From Paludibacteraceae bacterium (GTDB taxonomy: Bacteria; Bacteroidota; Bacteroidia; Bacteroidales; Paludibacteraceae), in the NCBI GenBank assembly GCA_017962085.1, contig JAGCWA010000017.1, positions 62,001-126,000 of the forward strand: a stretch of 64,000 nucleotides of DNA, in the 5' to 3' direction. The notes under the pieces were generated by a model. The model saw only the letters and a program-made list of their open reading frames with translations. It searched no databases and was not told the DNA's origin. Positions 19,064 through 29,035 of the stretch are shown here, in pieces (position 1 is the stretch's first letter; each line of letters opens with the position of its first letter). The position numbers were made by a program, and so were the translations under genes.

Positions 19064-20176
19064 ATGTCAGACAAAAAGAAAATTGCATTTGTGGGGAATA
19101 CCTCATTTTCGATGTATAATTTCCGATTAGGTGTTATGCGTCATTTCATGAAAGATTATGAGGTTGTTGTGATAGCTCCTGAGGACGAATATTCTAAATT
19201 TTTCAAGGAAGAGGGGATTCGTTATATACCTATTCCTATGGAAACAAGAGGAACGAATATAATAAGCGATATGTGTTTAATGAAGACATTATATCGTTGT
19301 TATAAGAAAGAGAGGTTTGATTTGGTTTTCCATTATACGATTAAGCCTGTTATATATGGTTCTATTGCATGTAGGTTATTGTCTATTAAATGTATAGCCA
19401 TAACTACGGGTCTAGGTGTTGTGTTCATGAAAAACGACTTGATGAGCAAGGTGGTGAAGGTCATGTATAAGGTCGCTTTGCGGAAGGTGTGTGAAGTATG
19501 GTTCTTGAATCATGACGATTGTGATGTTTTTGTGAACAATAAAATTGTGGATAGGTCCAGGACATATATTCTGAATAGTGAGGGTGTTGATATGGAGCAC
19601 TTTTCCGAGTGCGATAAAAAGATTAATGATGGCAAATGCCATTTCCTTTTATTTTCACGGTTAATTGCGGAGAAAGGTATAAGGGAATATGTTGAGGTTG
19701 CCAAAAGGCTAAAGAAGAAGTATTCGGATATGGTTTTCTCATTACTCGGGAAGGTTGATTATGGTGGCAATATTTCCATGTCTGAAATAGAGGAATGGGT
19801 AAAAGAGGGTTATATAGATTACAAAGGGTATTCTTTGGAAGTCCGACAATATATAGCAGATGCTGATTGTATCGTATTGCCGTCGTATTATCGGGAGGGG
19901 GTTCCTCGTTGTCTGATGGAGGCGATGAGTATGAAAAAACCTATTATTACCACACATAGTGTCGGTTGTATTGAGCTAATCGAGGATGGTGTAAATGGTT
20001 ATATGGTTGAACCAAGGTCATCTGATGATTTGATGGAGAAGATGGAGCGTTTCTATTGTTTAAGTGAGGAGGAACGCTCGGCGATGGGTCAAGCAGGTCA
20101 TGATATTATTTCACGGCGATTTGACGAGAAAATAATCATTTCAAATTATGTGAAAAAAATAATGGAATATATATGA
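19064..20176 (+). CDS. Glycosyltransferase family 4
   Basis: This 370-residue GT-B enzyme transfers a sugar from a nucleotide donor to a lipid-linked acceptor in surface-polysaccharide assembly. The N-terminal half begins KIAFVGNTSFSMYNFR, a pattern seen in PglA/TuaC-like enzymes that often add the second sugar. The C-terminal domain has the GT4 donor-site signature around REGVPRCLMEAMSMKKP and the typical GVNGYMV loop. It is the first gene of the cluster, 7 nt before the flippase. The sugar cannot be predicted. Confidence 0.88.
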   Translation: MSDKKKIAFVGNTSFSMYNFRLGVMRHFMKDYEVVVIAPEDEYSKFFKEEGIRYIPIPMETRGTNIISDMCLMKTLYRCYKKERFDLVFHYTIKPVIYGSIACRLLSIKCIAITTGLGVVFMKNDLMSKVVKVMYKVALRKVCEVWFLNHDDCDVFVNNKIVDRSRTYILNSEGVDMEHFSECDKKINDGKCHFLLFSRLIAEKGIREYVEVAKRLKKKYSDMVFSLLGKVDYGGNISMSEIEEWVKEGYIDYKGYSLEVRQYIADADCIVLPSYYREGVPRCLMEAMSMKKPIITTHSVGCIELIEDGVNGYMVEPRSSDDLMEKMERFYCLSEEERSAMGQAGHDIISRRFDEKIIISNYVKKIMEYI

Positions 20177-20183
20177 TATTTTT

Positions 20184-21716
20184 ATGAATTTATTGTCCAC
20201 ACCTCGCAGGATTTCAGTGGCGTTAGGTATTTCCCGCTTTCTGAAAATGTTTTTGGGGTTGGTGGTTTTATATTTATCAGTTAAATATTTCGGGACAACT
20301 TTTCAGCGGGATTCGTGGGTTTTATCTGTTGGTTTGTTTGGAATCATTTTAGTCTTTCTATATTCTCCGATTAATGAGACTTTTCGGACAAAATATATAT
20401 TTTTAAAGGAAAAAGGTGATGAGAAATCTGCGATGAAATCGGTCAATTCTTTGATGAACCTTTTTAGTTTATCCTTTTTGCTCGTCGCTGTCTCTTTATT
20501 TCTCTTCAAGGATTCCATCGCACATATTTTAGCGCCCGGATTTGATACTTCCCAGTGTGACTTTTTATCATGGATGATATTGTCGTTGATTCCATATTAT
20601 ATCTTGCAGCAACAAGGGAATATACTGATCGCATTGTTAAACACATACGATTCGTATTTTTATCCTGAAATCATATCTTTGCTTGCAAGTGTGATAAATA
20701 TCCTTTTCATCGTGTTTTTTTCTGACTTGTTGGGGATATATTCCTTGGTGGTGGCAACGACTTTAAATGGAGTAATCCTAGTATCGTTTTTGACCTTCAT
20801 ATTAAGGCGTAAGGTGAAGTACTTCCGGCTTATATCGTTTGAGTCGCTATCTTTTTCTAAACCTTTTGTGGCATTTTCCATACCGATGTATTTAAGCACT
20901 TTTTGTAACCAGATGTATATATTGGTTGAGAAATCCTCTTGTACCTGTTTCGGGGAGGGAGCCGTATCGGTTTTTGACTATGCCCGACAGATCACCAGTC
21001 TGCCGCATGTGGTTTTTTCATCAATTATACCGATTGTAATGACCCCGCTTCTTTCGAGGTGTTTCATAAATGGAGATGAGGACTCTTTTTCCGATGAGTT
21101 GAGGCGTTTTTTGCGTTTATTATTCTATTTTACTATCATTATCGCGGTGTTGATGCAGACGAATGGTGAACAGATTTCTTATTTGCTTTTTTCCGAAAAG
21201 AACGTACAGTTTGTAAGTATTCTAGCATATTTGGGTATATCCATTGTTCTATTGGTGTTTGTTATGATCTGTGGTCAGGCCATGATCGCGCGTGAGAGGG
21301 TGATTGACTATGCGGTGTCGGTTGCCATCGGAAATGTCGTTTCCATCGTATTATGTCTGGGATTTGTAAAATATTATAGTCTAGAATATATAGCCCTTTT
21401 CTATTTAGTGGGTCAGGCGCTATCAGCGATCATTCTTTTTTGTAGAATGCAAATTAAGCGGAAATGGTTGATGTTGAGGGATGTGTTAAGCATGGTTGTT
21501 TTCTTTATTATTTCCTCTGGACTATTGATGGTACTTCAGATGTTGTTGAAGGATACGATTTTATCTTCTCAAGATAGATTGTATGCTTTATTCGATTTGT
21601 TGATATGTGGTGTAGTAGTATTTTTTATATTTTTGTGTTTCTTGTTTCTTTTCGGGAAGGAAGATCGAAAGGCGCTGTATAATTTATTATCGGAAAAAAT
21701 TAAGCATAAAAAATAA
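20184..21716 (+). CDS. Polysaccharide flippase (MurJ/MviN-Wzx type)
   Basis: The 510-residue integral membrane protein has about 14 hydrophobic segments and the look of the MOP superfamily. The N-terminus (RISVALGISRFLKMFLGLVV) and the APGFD segment near residue 115 resemble MurJ/MviN-like flippases more than classical Wzx. In this setting it most likely moves the undecaprenyl-linked repeat unit across the inner membrane. A role as the cell's lipid II flippase is possible but less likely inside a glycosyltransferase cluster. Confidence 0.8.
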   Translation: MNLLSTPRRISVALGISRFLKMFLGLVVLYLSVKYFGTTFQRDSWVLSVGLFGIILVFLYSPINETFRTKYIFLKEKGDEKSAMKSVNSLMNLFSLSFLLVAVSLFLFKDSIAHILAPGFDTSQCDFLSWMILSLIPYYILQQQGNILIALLNTYDSYFYPEIISLLASVINILFIVFFSDLLGIYSLVVATTLNGVILVSFLTFILRRKVKYFRLISFESLSFSKPFVAFSIPMYLSTFCNQMYILVEKSSCTCFGEGAVSVFDYARQITSLPHVVFSSIIPIVMTPLLSRCFINGDEDSFSDELRRFLRLLFYFTIIIAVLMQTNGEQISYLLFSEKNVQFVSILAYLGISIVLLVFVMICGQAMIARERVIDYAVSVAIGNVVSIVLCLGFVKYYSLEYIALFYLVGQALSAIILFCRMQIKRKWLMLRDVLSMVVFFIISSGLLMVLQMLLKDTILSSQDRLYALFDLLICGVVVFFIFLCFLFLFGKEDRKALYNLLSEKIKHKK

Positions 21717-21719
21717 CGT

Positions 21720-22808
21720 ATGTTTCCTTATGTGATACTTATTTTATTGGCGATTTTGTGTGCTGCGACCGATGTGGTCCCAGTAAAGAATCGCTTTGTT
21801 ATCACAGTTCCTTTTGTTCTTTTGATGTTCTTGATGGCTGCTTTCCGCGACCATTTAGGGGGGTCGGATTACGAGATGTATGAGTTGTATTACATGAAGG
21901 TTGTGGGAATTAGCGATTATTTTCGGGGATTGTACGAGCCTTTTTATCGGGTGAAATCGTTTGAGGAAGGGTTTGTCATTTTTTCTTCGATCATTCGTTC
22001 CATTGATTTCACGCATGGGCCTTATTTCTTCATGTTTGTTATTGCGTTACTCACCTTTAGCATATTCCTACCATCTTTGAAGGAGTATACGCCATACGTC
22101 TACCTCGCTATTCTGTTTTATATGTATAAAGCATATTTTTGGCATGATTTCACGCTGTCGAGGCAAGCTTTGTCCATTGCTCTTTTCACTTTCTCTATCC
22201 GTTATGTGAAGAGGAAGCAGTATTGGAAATACATCGTCTTGAATTTGATAGGAATATCTATGCATCATTCCGCCATTATATTGCTCCCGCTGTGTTTCTT
22301 CCTGAATCATAAGTTAAGCATACGGACAATCATCATCACGATGTCTGTAGCCGTCTTTTTGAGCGTCATAGGGACTCATTTGTTTAGTTTGTGCATGAGT
22401 CTGGCAGAGACGGTTGGTTTGAGCGATAGGCTTGCCTTCTATACCAGTAAAGGAACAATTAATCCACTCAATTTCATTGAGATATTCGTCATATTGTTTT
22501 GTGCCTTGTTCTATCGAAACTATTATGAAGAGAAAGAGCCTTATTTCAATATCTTCTTGAATCTCTTTATAGTTTCTTCGTTTTTGGTCATTGCCTTTTC
22601 CTCGTTTGAGGTTTTTGCCCGTTTCAAGGAATATTTTGTGGTTGCCTATATGGTTTTAATATCCTATATGATAGGCCATGTACAAAAAAATAGGAATCGC
22701 TGGTTGATATTTGCCTTCTTGTCGATTTATGTTTTGATGGGTTATTTCCGTTATATTTATGTGTTTGATGCTGGGGCATTAGTACCTTATAAATGGATTC
22801 TATGGTGA
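21720..22808 (+). CDS. EpsG/Wzy-like polysaccharide polymerase
   Basis: The 362-residue protein has about ten membrane segments. The pattern of an early charged loop (FRDHLGGSDYEMY) and SRQALSIALF fits the EpsG family of O-antigen and exopolysaccharide polymerases, in which similar segments recur. It probably joins repeat units at the periplasmic face. It starts 3 nt after the flippase gene and its end overlaps the next gene by 16 nt. Confidence 0.72.
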   Translation: MFPYVILILLAILCAATDVVPVKNRFVITVPFVLLMFLMAAFRDHLGGSDYEMYELYYMKVVGISDYFRGLYEPFYRVKSFEEGFVIFSSIIRSIDFTHGPYFFMFVIALLTFSIFLPSLKEYTPYVYLAILFYMYKAYFWHDFTLSRQALSIALFTFSIRYVKRKQYWKYIVLNLIGISMHHSAIILLPLCFFLNHKLSIRTIIITMSVAVFLSVIGTHLFSLCMSLAETVGLSDRLAFYTSKGTINPLNFIEIFVILFCALFYRNYYEEKEPYFNIFLNLFIVSSFLVIAFSSFEVFARFKEYFVVAYMVLISYMIGHVQKNRNRWLIFAFLSIYVLMGYFRYIYVFDAGALVPYKWILW

Positions 22809-24586
22809 ACAATTTAGAGGATATTTCCATTAAAAGTGTGGTGGATGAGTTGCTGGTTTTCGCCTTTTTCTTCGTCCCTTTTGTGAATTTCTCGCCAGTG
22901 GCTTGTGGGGTTGTGTTATTGTGTTCACTGGTTTCCTTATTATGGAACATATCGAAAGGCGTGGGATGGAGTAAATCAAATGTTGTGATGCTTTTTGTCG
23001 TAGCCTTTTTGGTTTATTCCTCGGTGGCTTCGCTATTGCTTGAAGCCGAAACGCATCCTTTTGTTCGTTTACAATTCCAGATCCGTTTACCGCTTTTGCT
23101 TTTTGCGCTAGCATTCTTTATTCGTGGACGAGTCGGACTGCCGTTGCGAAGGGCGATGAAGTTTTTTGCATATGGTTCTTATGGCATGGCGTTGATTGTG
23201 CTTTTGGTCTTCGCATATTCGCTGGTGATGGATTTCGACAATGTGCCGCGGTCTTTCATGAATATATCCTTATGTTTCCAGTGCGTGGTCAACATGATAG
23301 TTCATCGCACCTACATGTGCTTTGATTTGATGACCGCCCTGCTCTTGTTTTATTTCTTATTATCTGATTCTTGGAACAAGCGTAAGTTGTGCTTTTTCTT
23401 ATCTCTCTATGTTTTCACTGGCTTATTTATTTTTCTCACGGATGCTAGGATATCGTTTTTGTCTTTCCTTTTCCTTACTTTTTGTTTGTTTCTCATAGAA
23501 ATAAAAAGGTATGTCTCCGGTTGGCGCAGTTGGGTGATAATGGGGGGTATATTTATTATATTGTTTTGCTTGTTGCTTCGAAGCGAAAGAGTAAACAATA
23601 TCTTAATTTCCTTGAATGATGCCTCTTTCTCAATGGTGGAATCGGACCCTCGTTTTATGATTTGGAGTTGCGGCTGGGATTTGTTTATGCAATGTCCACA
23701 TCCTTTATGGGGATATGGTTGCGGCACGGCGAGAGAATTGCTGCAGGAGGTATATGTAAAGAAGGAATTCATTTCAGCGATCGACTCGCATTGGGAAATG
23801 CACAATCAATTTTTGGAAGTGCTGGTGGAAAATGGGGTTGTAGGTTTGTTGTTATTTTTAGGCATGTTATTGCTTCCTATGTTTATGAAGTCTTCCTTAC
23901 GCCGTTTTTATTGTATTTGGATACCGATGCTGTGCATCAATCTGTTTTTCGAATCCATGTTAAGCAGAGCTATAGGGACATATCCGATCGCGGCGATACT
24001 CTTATTGGGTGGAATATCCGATGGAAAGGAGGATTTTTCTCTGAAGAAAAGTTGGAAATTGTTTTATTTAGTATCATCATTGGTCGCTATTTCATGTTTG
24101 TCCGTTAAGTATATCCAAAAGGATAAAAAGATATTGTATGCCCCTTTCCAACGATTTTACGAACGGGTGGATGTGTTGCCGGGTAATCTTCCGGAGGATC
24201 TGACAGGTGCGTATGGCTTAAAGATAGATAATCGTACACAGTCGGAGGTATGGCGCGATTATGCGACAATGTATTACTGTTTGGATCGGCAAACGGTGGA
24301 TGAGGCGGATTCGGTCTCTTTTTCGATATATATGTATGCGTCCGAGGATTTCAGTGCGGAAACATTGCAGATTCGCGTGGAGGAACGTCAGCGGAAAGCT
24401 TATGAGGCCTCATATGATATGGGCAGAAGAGGCGAGTGGCAAAAGTTGTCTATTGGCGAAAAAGGTTTATATGGCAACCTTGTTTTTACCGTCTCTTGTG
24501 CAAAAAAAGGAGTGATTGATTTTTCTAGTATAGGTGGATTCGCTATATTCGCGCAACCAAAAATAAATGTTATTCGTAGTAAATGA
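22793..24586 (+). CDS. O-antigen ligase/polymerase-like membrane protein with extra C-terminal domain
   Basis: The 597-residue protein has about ten to twelve membrane segments in its first 430 residues. A large periplasmic loop has the Wzy_C/WaaL-type signature LWGYGCGTAREL ... HNQFLEVLVENG, with the histidine and nearby arginine pattern of ligases. The last 150 or so residues are soluble and strand-rich (ESVSFSIYMYASE-like spacing, here DSVSFSIYMYAS), resembling a small beta-sandwich that is not part of standard ligases. It overlaps the genes on both sides (16 nt and 4 nt). Ligase and polymerase functions cannot be separated by sequence. Confidence 0.72.
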   Translation: MDSMVNNLEDISIKSVVDELLVFAFFFVPFVNFSPVACGVVLLCSLVSLLWNISKGVGWSKSNVVMLFVVAFLVYSSVASLLLEAETHPFVRLQFQIRLPLLLFALAFFIRGRVGLPLRRAMKFFAYGSYGMALIVLLVFAYSLVMDFDNVPRSFMNISLCFQCVVNMIVHRTYMCFDLMTALLLFYFLLSDSWNKRKLCFFLSLYVFTGLFIFLTDARISFLSFLFLTFCLFLIEIKRYVSGWRSWVIMGGIFIILFCLLLRSERVNNILISLNDASFSMVESDPRFMIWSCGWDLFMQCPHPLWGYGCGTARELLQEVYVKKEFISAIDSHWEMHNQFLEVLVENGVVGLLLFLGMLLLPMFMKSSLRRFYCIWIPMLCINLFFESMLSRAIGTYPIAAILLLGGISDGKEDFSLKKSWKLFYLVSSLVAISCLSVKYIQKDKKILYAPFQRFYERVDVLPGNLPEDLTGAYGLKIDNRTQSEVWRDYATMYYCLDRQTVDEADSVSFSIYMYASEDFSAETLQIRVEERQRKAYEASYDMGRRGEWQKLSIGEKGLYGNLVFTVSCAKKGVIDFSSIGGFAIFAQPKINVIRSK

Positions 24587-25455
24587 TAACGGTTTTTACA
24601 CCCACGTATAATAGAGCAAAGACCCTTCCACATCTTTTTAAATCATTACTTGAGCAGACGGACAAGCGTTTTGAGTGGTTGGTTATTGATGATGGGAGTG
24701 AGGACAACACAGGGGAGCTCGTGAATGATTTTTTGGGGAAGGCTGATTTTGTTATTCGGTATATAAAACAAGAGAATAAGGGTTTATCGCAGACACTTAA
24801 TCGAGGTGTGGACTTGGCGGAAGGCGATATTTTTTTCCGTGTGGATAGTGATGATTTTATCACACCGGATGCGATAGAGCTTATTTATTCTAATTGGCAC
24901 CTTGTTGAGGCGGATGATAAGTTATGTGGATTAGTATTCATAAAGGAGTCGTTAAACCCTGATCAGCGTGTGTATTGTCCTTTCACCGATAATATCCGAA
25001 CTAATTTCTTCGACTATTACAATTTGTATGGAGGGAAGGGGGATATGGCGGAAGTAATCCGCACAGATATCTTCAGGCTATATAAATTACCGAAGTTTGG
25101 CGATGAGAAGTTTTGTCCGGAGGGGGTTGTGTGGAACCGCATGGCATCGCATTACGATGTTATATATATACCTAAACCCATTTATAAATTTGAATACATT
25201 AAGGACGGTTTCACGTTGAATGTCCATCAGAATTTAAGAAGGAACGCAATAGGTGCGTCTACTTTCTATGCGGAGAATTTTGATCATGATTTGAAGCTAT
25301 TCTTTTACCTAAAGAACGCGATTTTGTTTTGGAGATATGCGTTGTCCAATAGAAGAGGATGGAAGTCAAATTTTCATTCCATACCTTTGCCTGCCACGAT
25401 TGTTGGATTGCCTATAGGGGGATTACTTAATATATATGATCGGTTCCGCCTATAG
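24583..25455 (+). CDS. Glycosyltransferase family 2
   Basis: The 290-residue GT-A enzyme starts ITVFTPTYNRAKTL and has WLVIDDGSEDNT (nucleotide site, near 40) and the metal-binding FRVDSDD (near 90). It overlaps the preceding gene by 4 nt. It likely adds a sugar of the repeat unit. Its stop is only 5 nt from that of the convergent gene on the other strand, with no hairpin between them. Confidence 0.87.
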   Translation: MITVFTPTYNRAKTLPHLFKSLLEQTDKRFEWLVIDDGSEDNTGELVNDFLGKADFVIRYIKQENKGLSQTLNRGVDLAEGDIFFRVDSDDFITPDAIELIYSNWHLVEADDKLCGLVFIKESLNPDQRVYCPFTDNIRTNFFDYYNLYGGKGDMAEVIRTDIFRLYKLPKFGDEKFCPEGVVWNRMASHYDVIYIPKPIYKFEYIKDGFTLNVHQNLRRNAIGASTFYAENFDHDLKLFFYLKNAILFWRYALSNRRGWKSNFHSIPLPATIVGLPIGGLLNIYDRFRL

Positions 25456-25460
25456 GTAAA

Positions 25461-26366
25461 TCATGTTGTTTGGAGCAGTTTTCTCCTATATTCACTGATT
25501 TCAACCAAGCTAGGTATCAACGGATATTTCCCAGTATATTTCCTTAAACAAAGTTTCAGTATGATTCTTAGTCTGTAAAATAAGGAGATAAGATAAATCA
25601 TAAACTTATTAACGCCCTTGTATTTGTACAGGAAATATAAACTGCTTTTAGAGTATTCCTTGTCAACAAATATGTTGCTTTTCCCTGTAGTTATACCATG
25701 TTCGTGGATGACGTTCGCATCTGGGCAGAAAATAATCGATAGTCCGTTTTCCTTTATGATATGTGAAATGATATGTTCCTCGTTGTATAAAAAAGTTTTT
25801 TCGTCTAGCCTTCCAATCTTTTCGAATTTCTGGGCATTAACGGCGAAGCAGCATCCACTAACCATGTAAACGGGCATGTCCTCCTTGATTTCGTCCCATT
25901 CATATAGGCATTCGTTAATGTTTTTGAACCCTAATATCTGTTTAATGCTGGGTTCCTTCTTCCATGGCTTGTTTGTTCTATGGCCTTGAGGATCGTATAT
26001 GGAAGGTGCGGTCATCACGACATCAGGGAAGAGGCTGAAACTTGTTACCAATTTTTGTATAGAGTCTGGACAAAATATCACATCGTTGTTAGTGATGATG
26101 ATCTCTTCTATATCAGGATATGTATGGATTAGGTAGTCGAACCCGAAATTATTTCCTGAAGCGAAACCTTTATTGCTTTCCGTTTTGATTATGGTCACGT
26201 CATGTGCCGTCGCATATTCTGACTGAAGCCTTTCGTAGCTCTCATTAGGTGAAGCATTATCTACAACTACTATTTGTTTTTGTTGGAGGTAAGTGTTATT
26301 AATACTTGAGATGCATGCAATGGTTTTCTCCCATGTTTTATAGTTTAAAATAATGATTCCGATCAT
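25461..26366 (-). CDS. Glycosyltransferase family 2, rhamnosyltransferase-like
   Basis: The 301-residue GT2 begins IGIIILNYKTWEKTI and has VVDNASPN and ITNNDV, with the asparagine-aspartate pattern common in WbbL-like rhamnosyltransferases. I place the start at the ATG at 26366. The same frame is open to 26480, but the additional 38 residues are not typical of the fold's N-terminus. It is transcribed against the rest of the cluster. Confidence 0.85.
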   Translation of the reverse strand: MIGIIILNYKTWEKTIACISSINNTYLQQKQIVVVDNASPNESYERLQSEYATAHDVTIIKTESNKGFASGNNFGFDYLIHTYPDIEEIIITNNDVIFCPDSIQKLVTSFSLFPDVVMTAPSIYDPQGHRTNKPWKKEPSIKQILGFKNINECLYEWDEIKEDMPVYMVSGCCFAVNAQKFEKIGRLDEKTFLYNEEHIISHIIKENGLSIIFCPDANVIHEHGITTGKSNIFVDKEYSKSSLYFLYKYKGVNKFMIYLISLFYRLRIILKLCLRKYTGKYPLIPSLVEISEYRRKLLQTT

Positions 26367-26700
26367 GTTGTGGAGATATTTGAAGTGTTTATTGGTGGTA
26401 CAATGCGACTTAATCCAAGATAATGAATGAATCCATAGCAAAAATATAAAAAATATCCCACTTTTGTGACATATGGGCATAATTTTCAGCGTGTAACCGG
26501 ATGTGGTTTATCCATTATAAATCAGTTACTCGCGGCACATTCTTTATACTGTCGGTATATATGTTGACGGGGATGATATTGTTTGGTTCCTGCATGCGTT
26601 TTGCCATCTGTGGGTGTAGGCAATTTTGTTGTTATATATATTTAAGTGTCATGTTCTGTTGAGGGGTAATAGAATTTTATGGGAATAGCCCTCATCCTGG
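26367..26700. other. 334-nt intergenic region between two minus-strand glycosyltransferase genes
   Basis: No gene is seen. A TATTTTTG box on the minus strand (26446-26439) could be part of a promoter for the GT2 gene at 26366. Its -33 partner is not clear. Confidence 0.4.
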
Positions 26701-27450
26701 TTATTTCATTTGCTTATCCTTCCATTTCCTGAGACCCAGTTTTGAGATGAGGGTGTTGGTTGTGTTAGATCCCATGACTCGAGACAGCCATTTCCTGAGT
26801 TTCGAGGCAGCCCGTACATGCTTTGGCATCCATGAGCTGGCGTAGTGATGGATGCAGTAAGTGTTTTCAGTGATGGTTATTTTGCCTGTTTCTTGTGACA
26901 TCGGGCAAAAATATTCCGCAGGGTATATTTTTATCCCTTTTATCTCTTGTATCTCATGTGGCGTTTTAAATCCGTATTTCCCCATAATATCACTCACCCT
27001 TTCCACTACGGTTTTAAGATCCATTTTCCCGTCTTGTCCTATAAAATTCTCGTTTTCGTATGAGTCTAGAATTTCTTTGTAAATTTCCATCTTAGCTGGA
27101 CAAGCCAATCCCAATCCCGCATTCAGATCACCAAACCATTCAACACCTGCAAATGCACCTTGTTCAATTATAGGGGCTAAATCCTTTATGATTTCTACAT
27201 CTGTGTCAAAATACAAACCGCCATGTTCATATAGAATATCGAAACGTGCATAGTCACTCACAAATGCATATTTTTTAGCATCGTATGCTTGGGAGGTATA
27301 TGGGATTTTTCGGACATCGTAGTTGTCTTCGTTCCACTCTTTTATCTCGTAGTCCGGCATGTATTTTTTCCATGACTCGATACATTTTAGTGCCAGTGGG
27401 GGTAATTCTCCTTTTCCAAACCAACAATAGTGTATTATTTTCGGAATCAT
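26701..27450 (-). CDS. Glycosyltransferase family 32-like (capsular polysaccharide synthesis)
   Basis: The 249-residue protein starts MIPKIIHYCWFG, the signature of GT32/OCH1-like enzymes. YGGLYFDTDVEI-like sequence (HGGLYFDTDVE here, near residue 90) is the DXD metal and sugar-nucleotide site. I use the ATG at 27450; a TTG at 27462 in frame would add four residues. It probably belongs functionally to the polysaccharide cluster although it is separated from the GT2 by 334 nt. Confidence 0.86.
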   Translation of the reverse strand: MIPKIIHYCWFGKGELPPLALKCIESWKKYMPDYEIKEWNEDNYDVRKIPYTSQAYDAKKYAFVSDYARFDILYEHGGLYFDTDVEIIKDLAPIIEQGAFAGVEWFGDLNAGLGLACPAKMEIYKEILDSYENENFIGQDGKMDLKTVVERVSDIMGKYGFKTPHEIQEIKGIKIYPAEYFCPMSQETGKITITENTYCIHHYASSWMPKHVRAASKLRKWLSRVMGSNTTNTLISKLGLRKWKDKQMK

Positions 27451-27683
27451 TGTATTCTTCAAAATATTAGTTTTATACTATATTCTTCAATTGTTAAAGA
27501 TTAAATGTTAAAGATTAAACGTAAGCATACGGAGTTTATTATAAATGCGTCGGCAAAACTACTTATTTTTTCACAATCTGAAAATGTTTCCGTGCGTTTT
27601 CTTGTGGGCGCTTGGGGCTCTTTTTGAGAGATATGCCTCCATCACATTTTAGCGGAATCCTATGCATTAGTTAAAAACTTTTG

Positions 27684-27691
27684 TATATTTG
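27684..27691 (+). promoter_or_regulatory. -7 box upstream of the CHASE2-caspase genes
   Basis: TATATTTG is a full match to TANNTTTG and lies 17 nt before the CHASE2 ATG. The expected -33 element is weak (TATG near 27661). Nothing like the sigma-54 motif found later in the locus is seen here, so the first two genes seem to use a different promoter class from the third. Confidence 0.5.
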
Positions 27692-27708
27692 TGACAAAGT
27701 GTACTCGT

Positions 27709-29031
27709 ATGAAAAAGATTTTTAGATACATACTCCACTCGATAGGGATAATGCTGATCATTGTGGCGATATGCGCTATCGTGAACGAGTTGCGGTATAG
27801 CTCTTCCTATTTGGATCCCGTTGGTCAGATAATGGGTAACTTCACCATGACGGATAGCTATTTCCAGACGGAGAACGACAAGGCGGATCATGAGGCTGAC
27901 CTCAGTCCGGACATTATCTTGTTGGATTTGGCGCAGTGCTATTCGAGGGCTGACATCGCCGCTGGAATCGAGTACATGTGTGATGCGGGAGCCAAGGTGG
28001 TCGCGCTTGACGTTATCTTCGGCGGTGCCGGGAATGGCGATACGCTTGCCAATGATAGCCTTGAGCATGTCATCGCCCGTTGCAAGGATCACGTGATTGC
28101 GGCCTGCAGGATGGTGCCCCAATACGATCCGTTGCAGAAAGTGGCGGCCGGCGGAGACGAGTCTAAAATTAACATGTACAAGAAGGAGGAGTCCTACTTC
28201 GTGAAGAATACTGGTTGTGTTGAGGCTTGCGTGAATGTGGAAAACGAGACAATCCGTAAATTCTCTAAAACACTTACTTTCGGTGACACGACACTGAGCA
28301 CTTTTGTCCATGAGATCGTCCGGATGACTCGTCCGGATGTTTACGATTTCTGGGAGAGCCGGGAGGAGAACGAGGAGTTGATCCATTACAAGCAAACCAT
28401 GTTCGAGAAGGTCCTTCTACTTGAGGTCCTGGATATTGTGAGGGCCAAGAAAGCCATCGACGCGATGGAGGATCCGATGGAGAAGAAACTGTTTATGCAG
28501 GAGATTGAGGGGAACGACACCTATTTCCGTGAGCTCATAAAAGATAAAACCGTCTTGGTGGGAGATTATCTGGATTTGAGGGACTTCCATGACATTCCTA
28601 TTGTCATCGACGGAACAAGGCGTATTTGCGGAACGACCATCCATGGTTATGCCATCTCGACGTTGACCAAGCCTGGCAGACTGATTAACCAGATGTCTGA
28701 AAAGCAGGGAATGCTCTTGGGTCTGTTATATACTTTCTTGTATTGTTTCATCTATTGTTGGATCAACGAGAAGTACAATGACGTGTCGGGTGTGTTGTCC
28801 ACCACCCTCCAGATCATCATGATGCTGGCCCTCGTCTTTTTGGGAGGCTATTTGTTCATTGAACGCCAGTACAACATCACATTGCTCTATGCCTTGTTGG
28901 GAACAGGTTTGGCGGGATATGCGGCGGAAATCTTCTACTTCTTGCTATTCAAAGTAGAAAAGATGATAGTGAAGAAGCGGGGCGGTAAGACGCTTGAACA
29001 GGAAATTGTAGAAAACATAGAAAATCGATAA
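27709..29031 (+). CDS. CHASE2-domain membrane protein without an output domain
   Basis: The 440-residue protein has one N-terminal membrane helix (about 7-26), a large extracytoplasmic CHASE2-type sensor domain (about 30-330), then three membrane helices (about 334-352, 362-384, 390-414) and a charged tail of some 25 residues. CHASE2 traits are ILLDLAQ ... GAKVVALDVIF (70-104) and DKTVLVGDYLDLRDFHDIP with TTIHGYA (279-315). CHASE2 proteins usually end in an adenylate cyclase, kinase or diguanylate cyclase; none is present. An in-frame GTG at 27691 is less likely than the ATG at 27709. The caspase gene starts 4 nt after its stop, so the two are cotranscribed. Confidence 0.85.
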   Translation: MKKIFRYILHSIGIMLIIVAICAIVNELRYSSSYLDPVGQIMGNFTMTDSYFQTENDKADHEADLSPDIILLDLAQCYSRADIAAGIEYMCDAGAKVVALDVIFGGAGNGDTLANDSLEHVIARCKDHVIAACRMVPQYDPLQKVAAGGDESKINMYKKEESYFVKNTGCVEACVNVENETIRKFSKTLTFGDTTLSTFVHEIVRMTRPDVYDFWESREENEELIHYKQTMFEKVLLLEVLDIVRAKKAIDAMEDPMEKKLFMQEIEGNDTYFRELIKDKTVLVGDYLDLRDFHDIPIVIDGTRRICGTTIHGYAISTLTKPGRLINQMSEKQGMLLGLLYTFLYCFIYCWINEKYNDVSGVLSTTLQIIMMLALVFLGGYLFIERQYNITLLYALLGTGLAGYAAEIFYFLLFKVEKMIVKKRGGKTLEQEIVENIENR

Positions 29032-29035
29032 AAAA

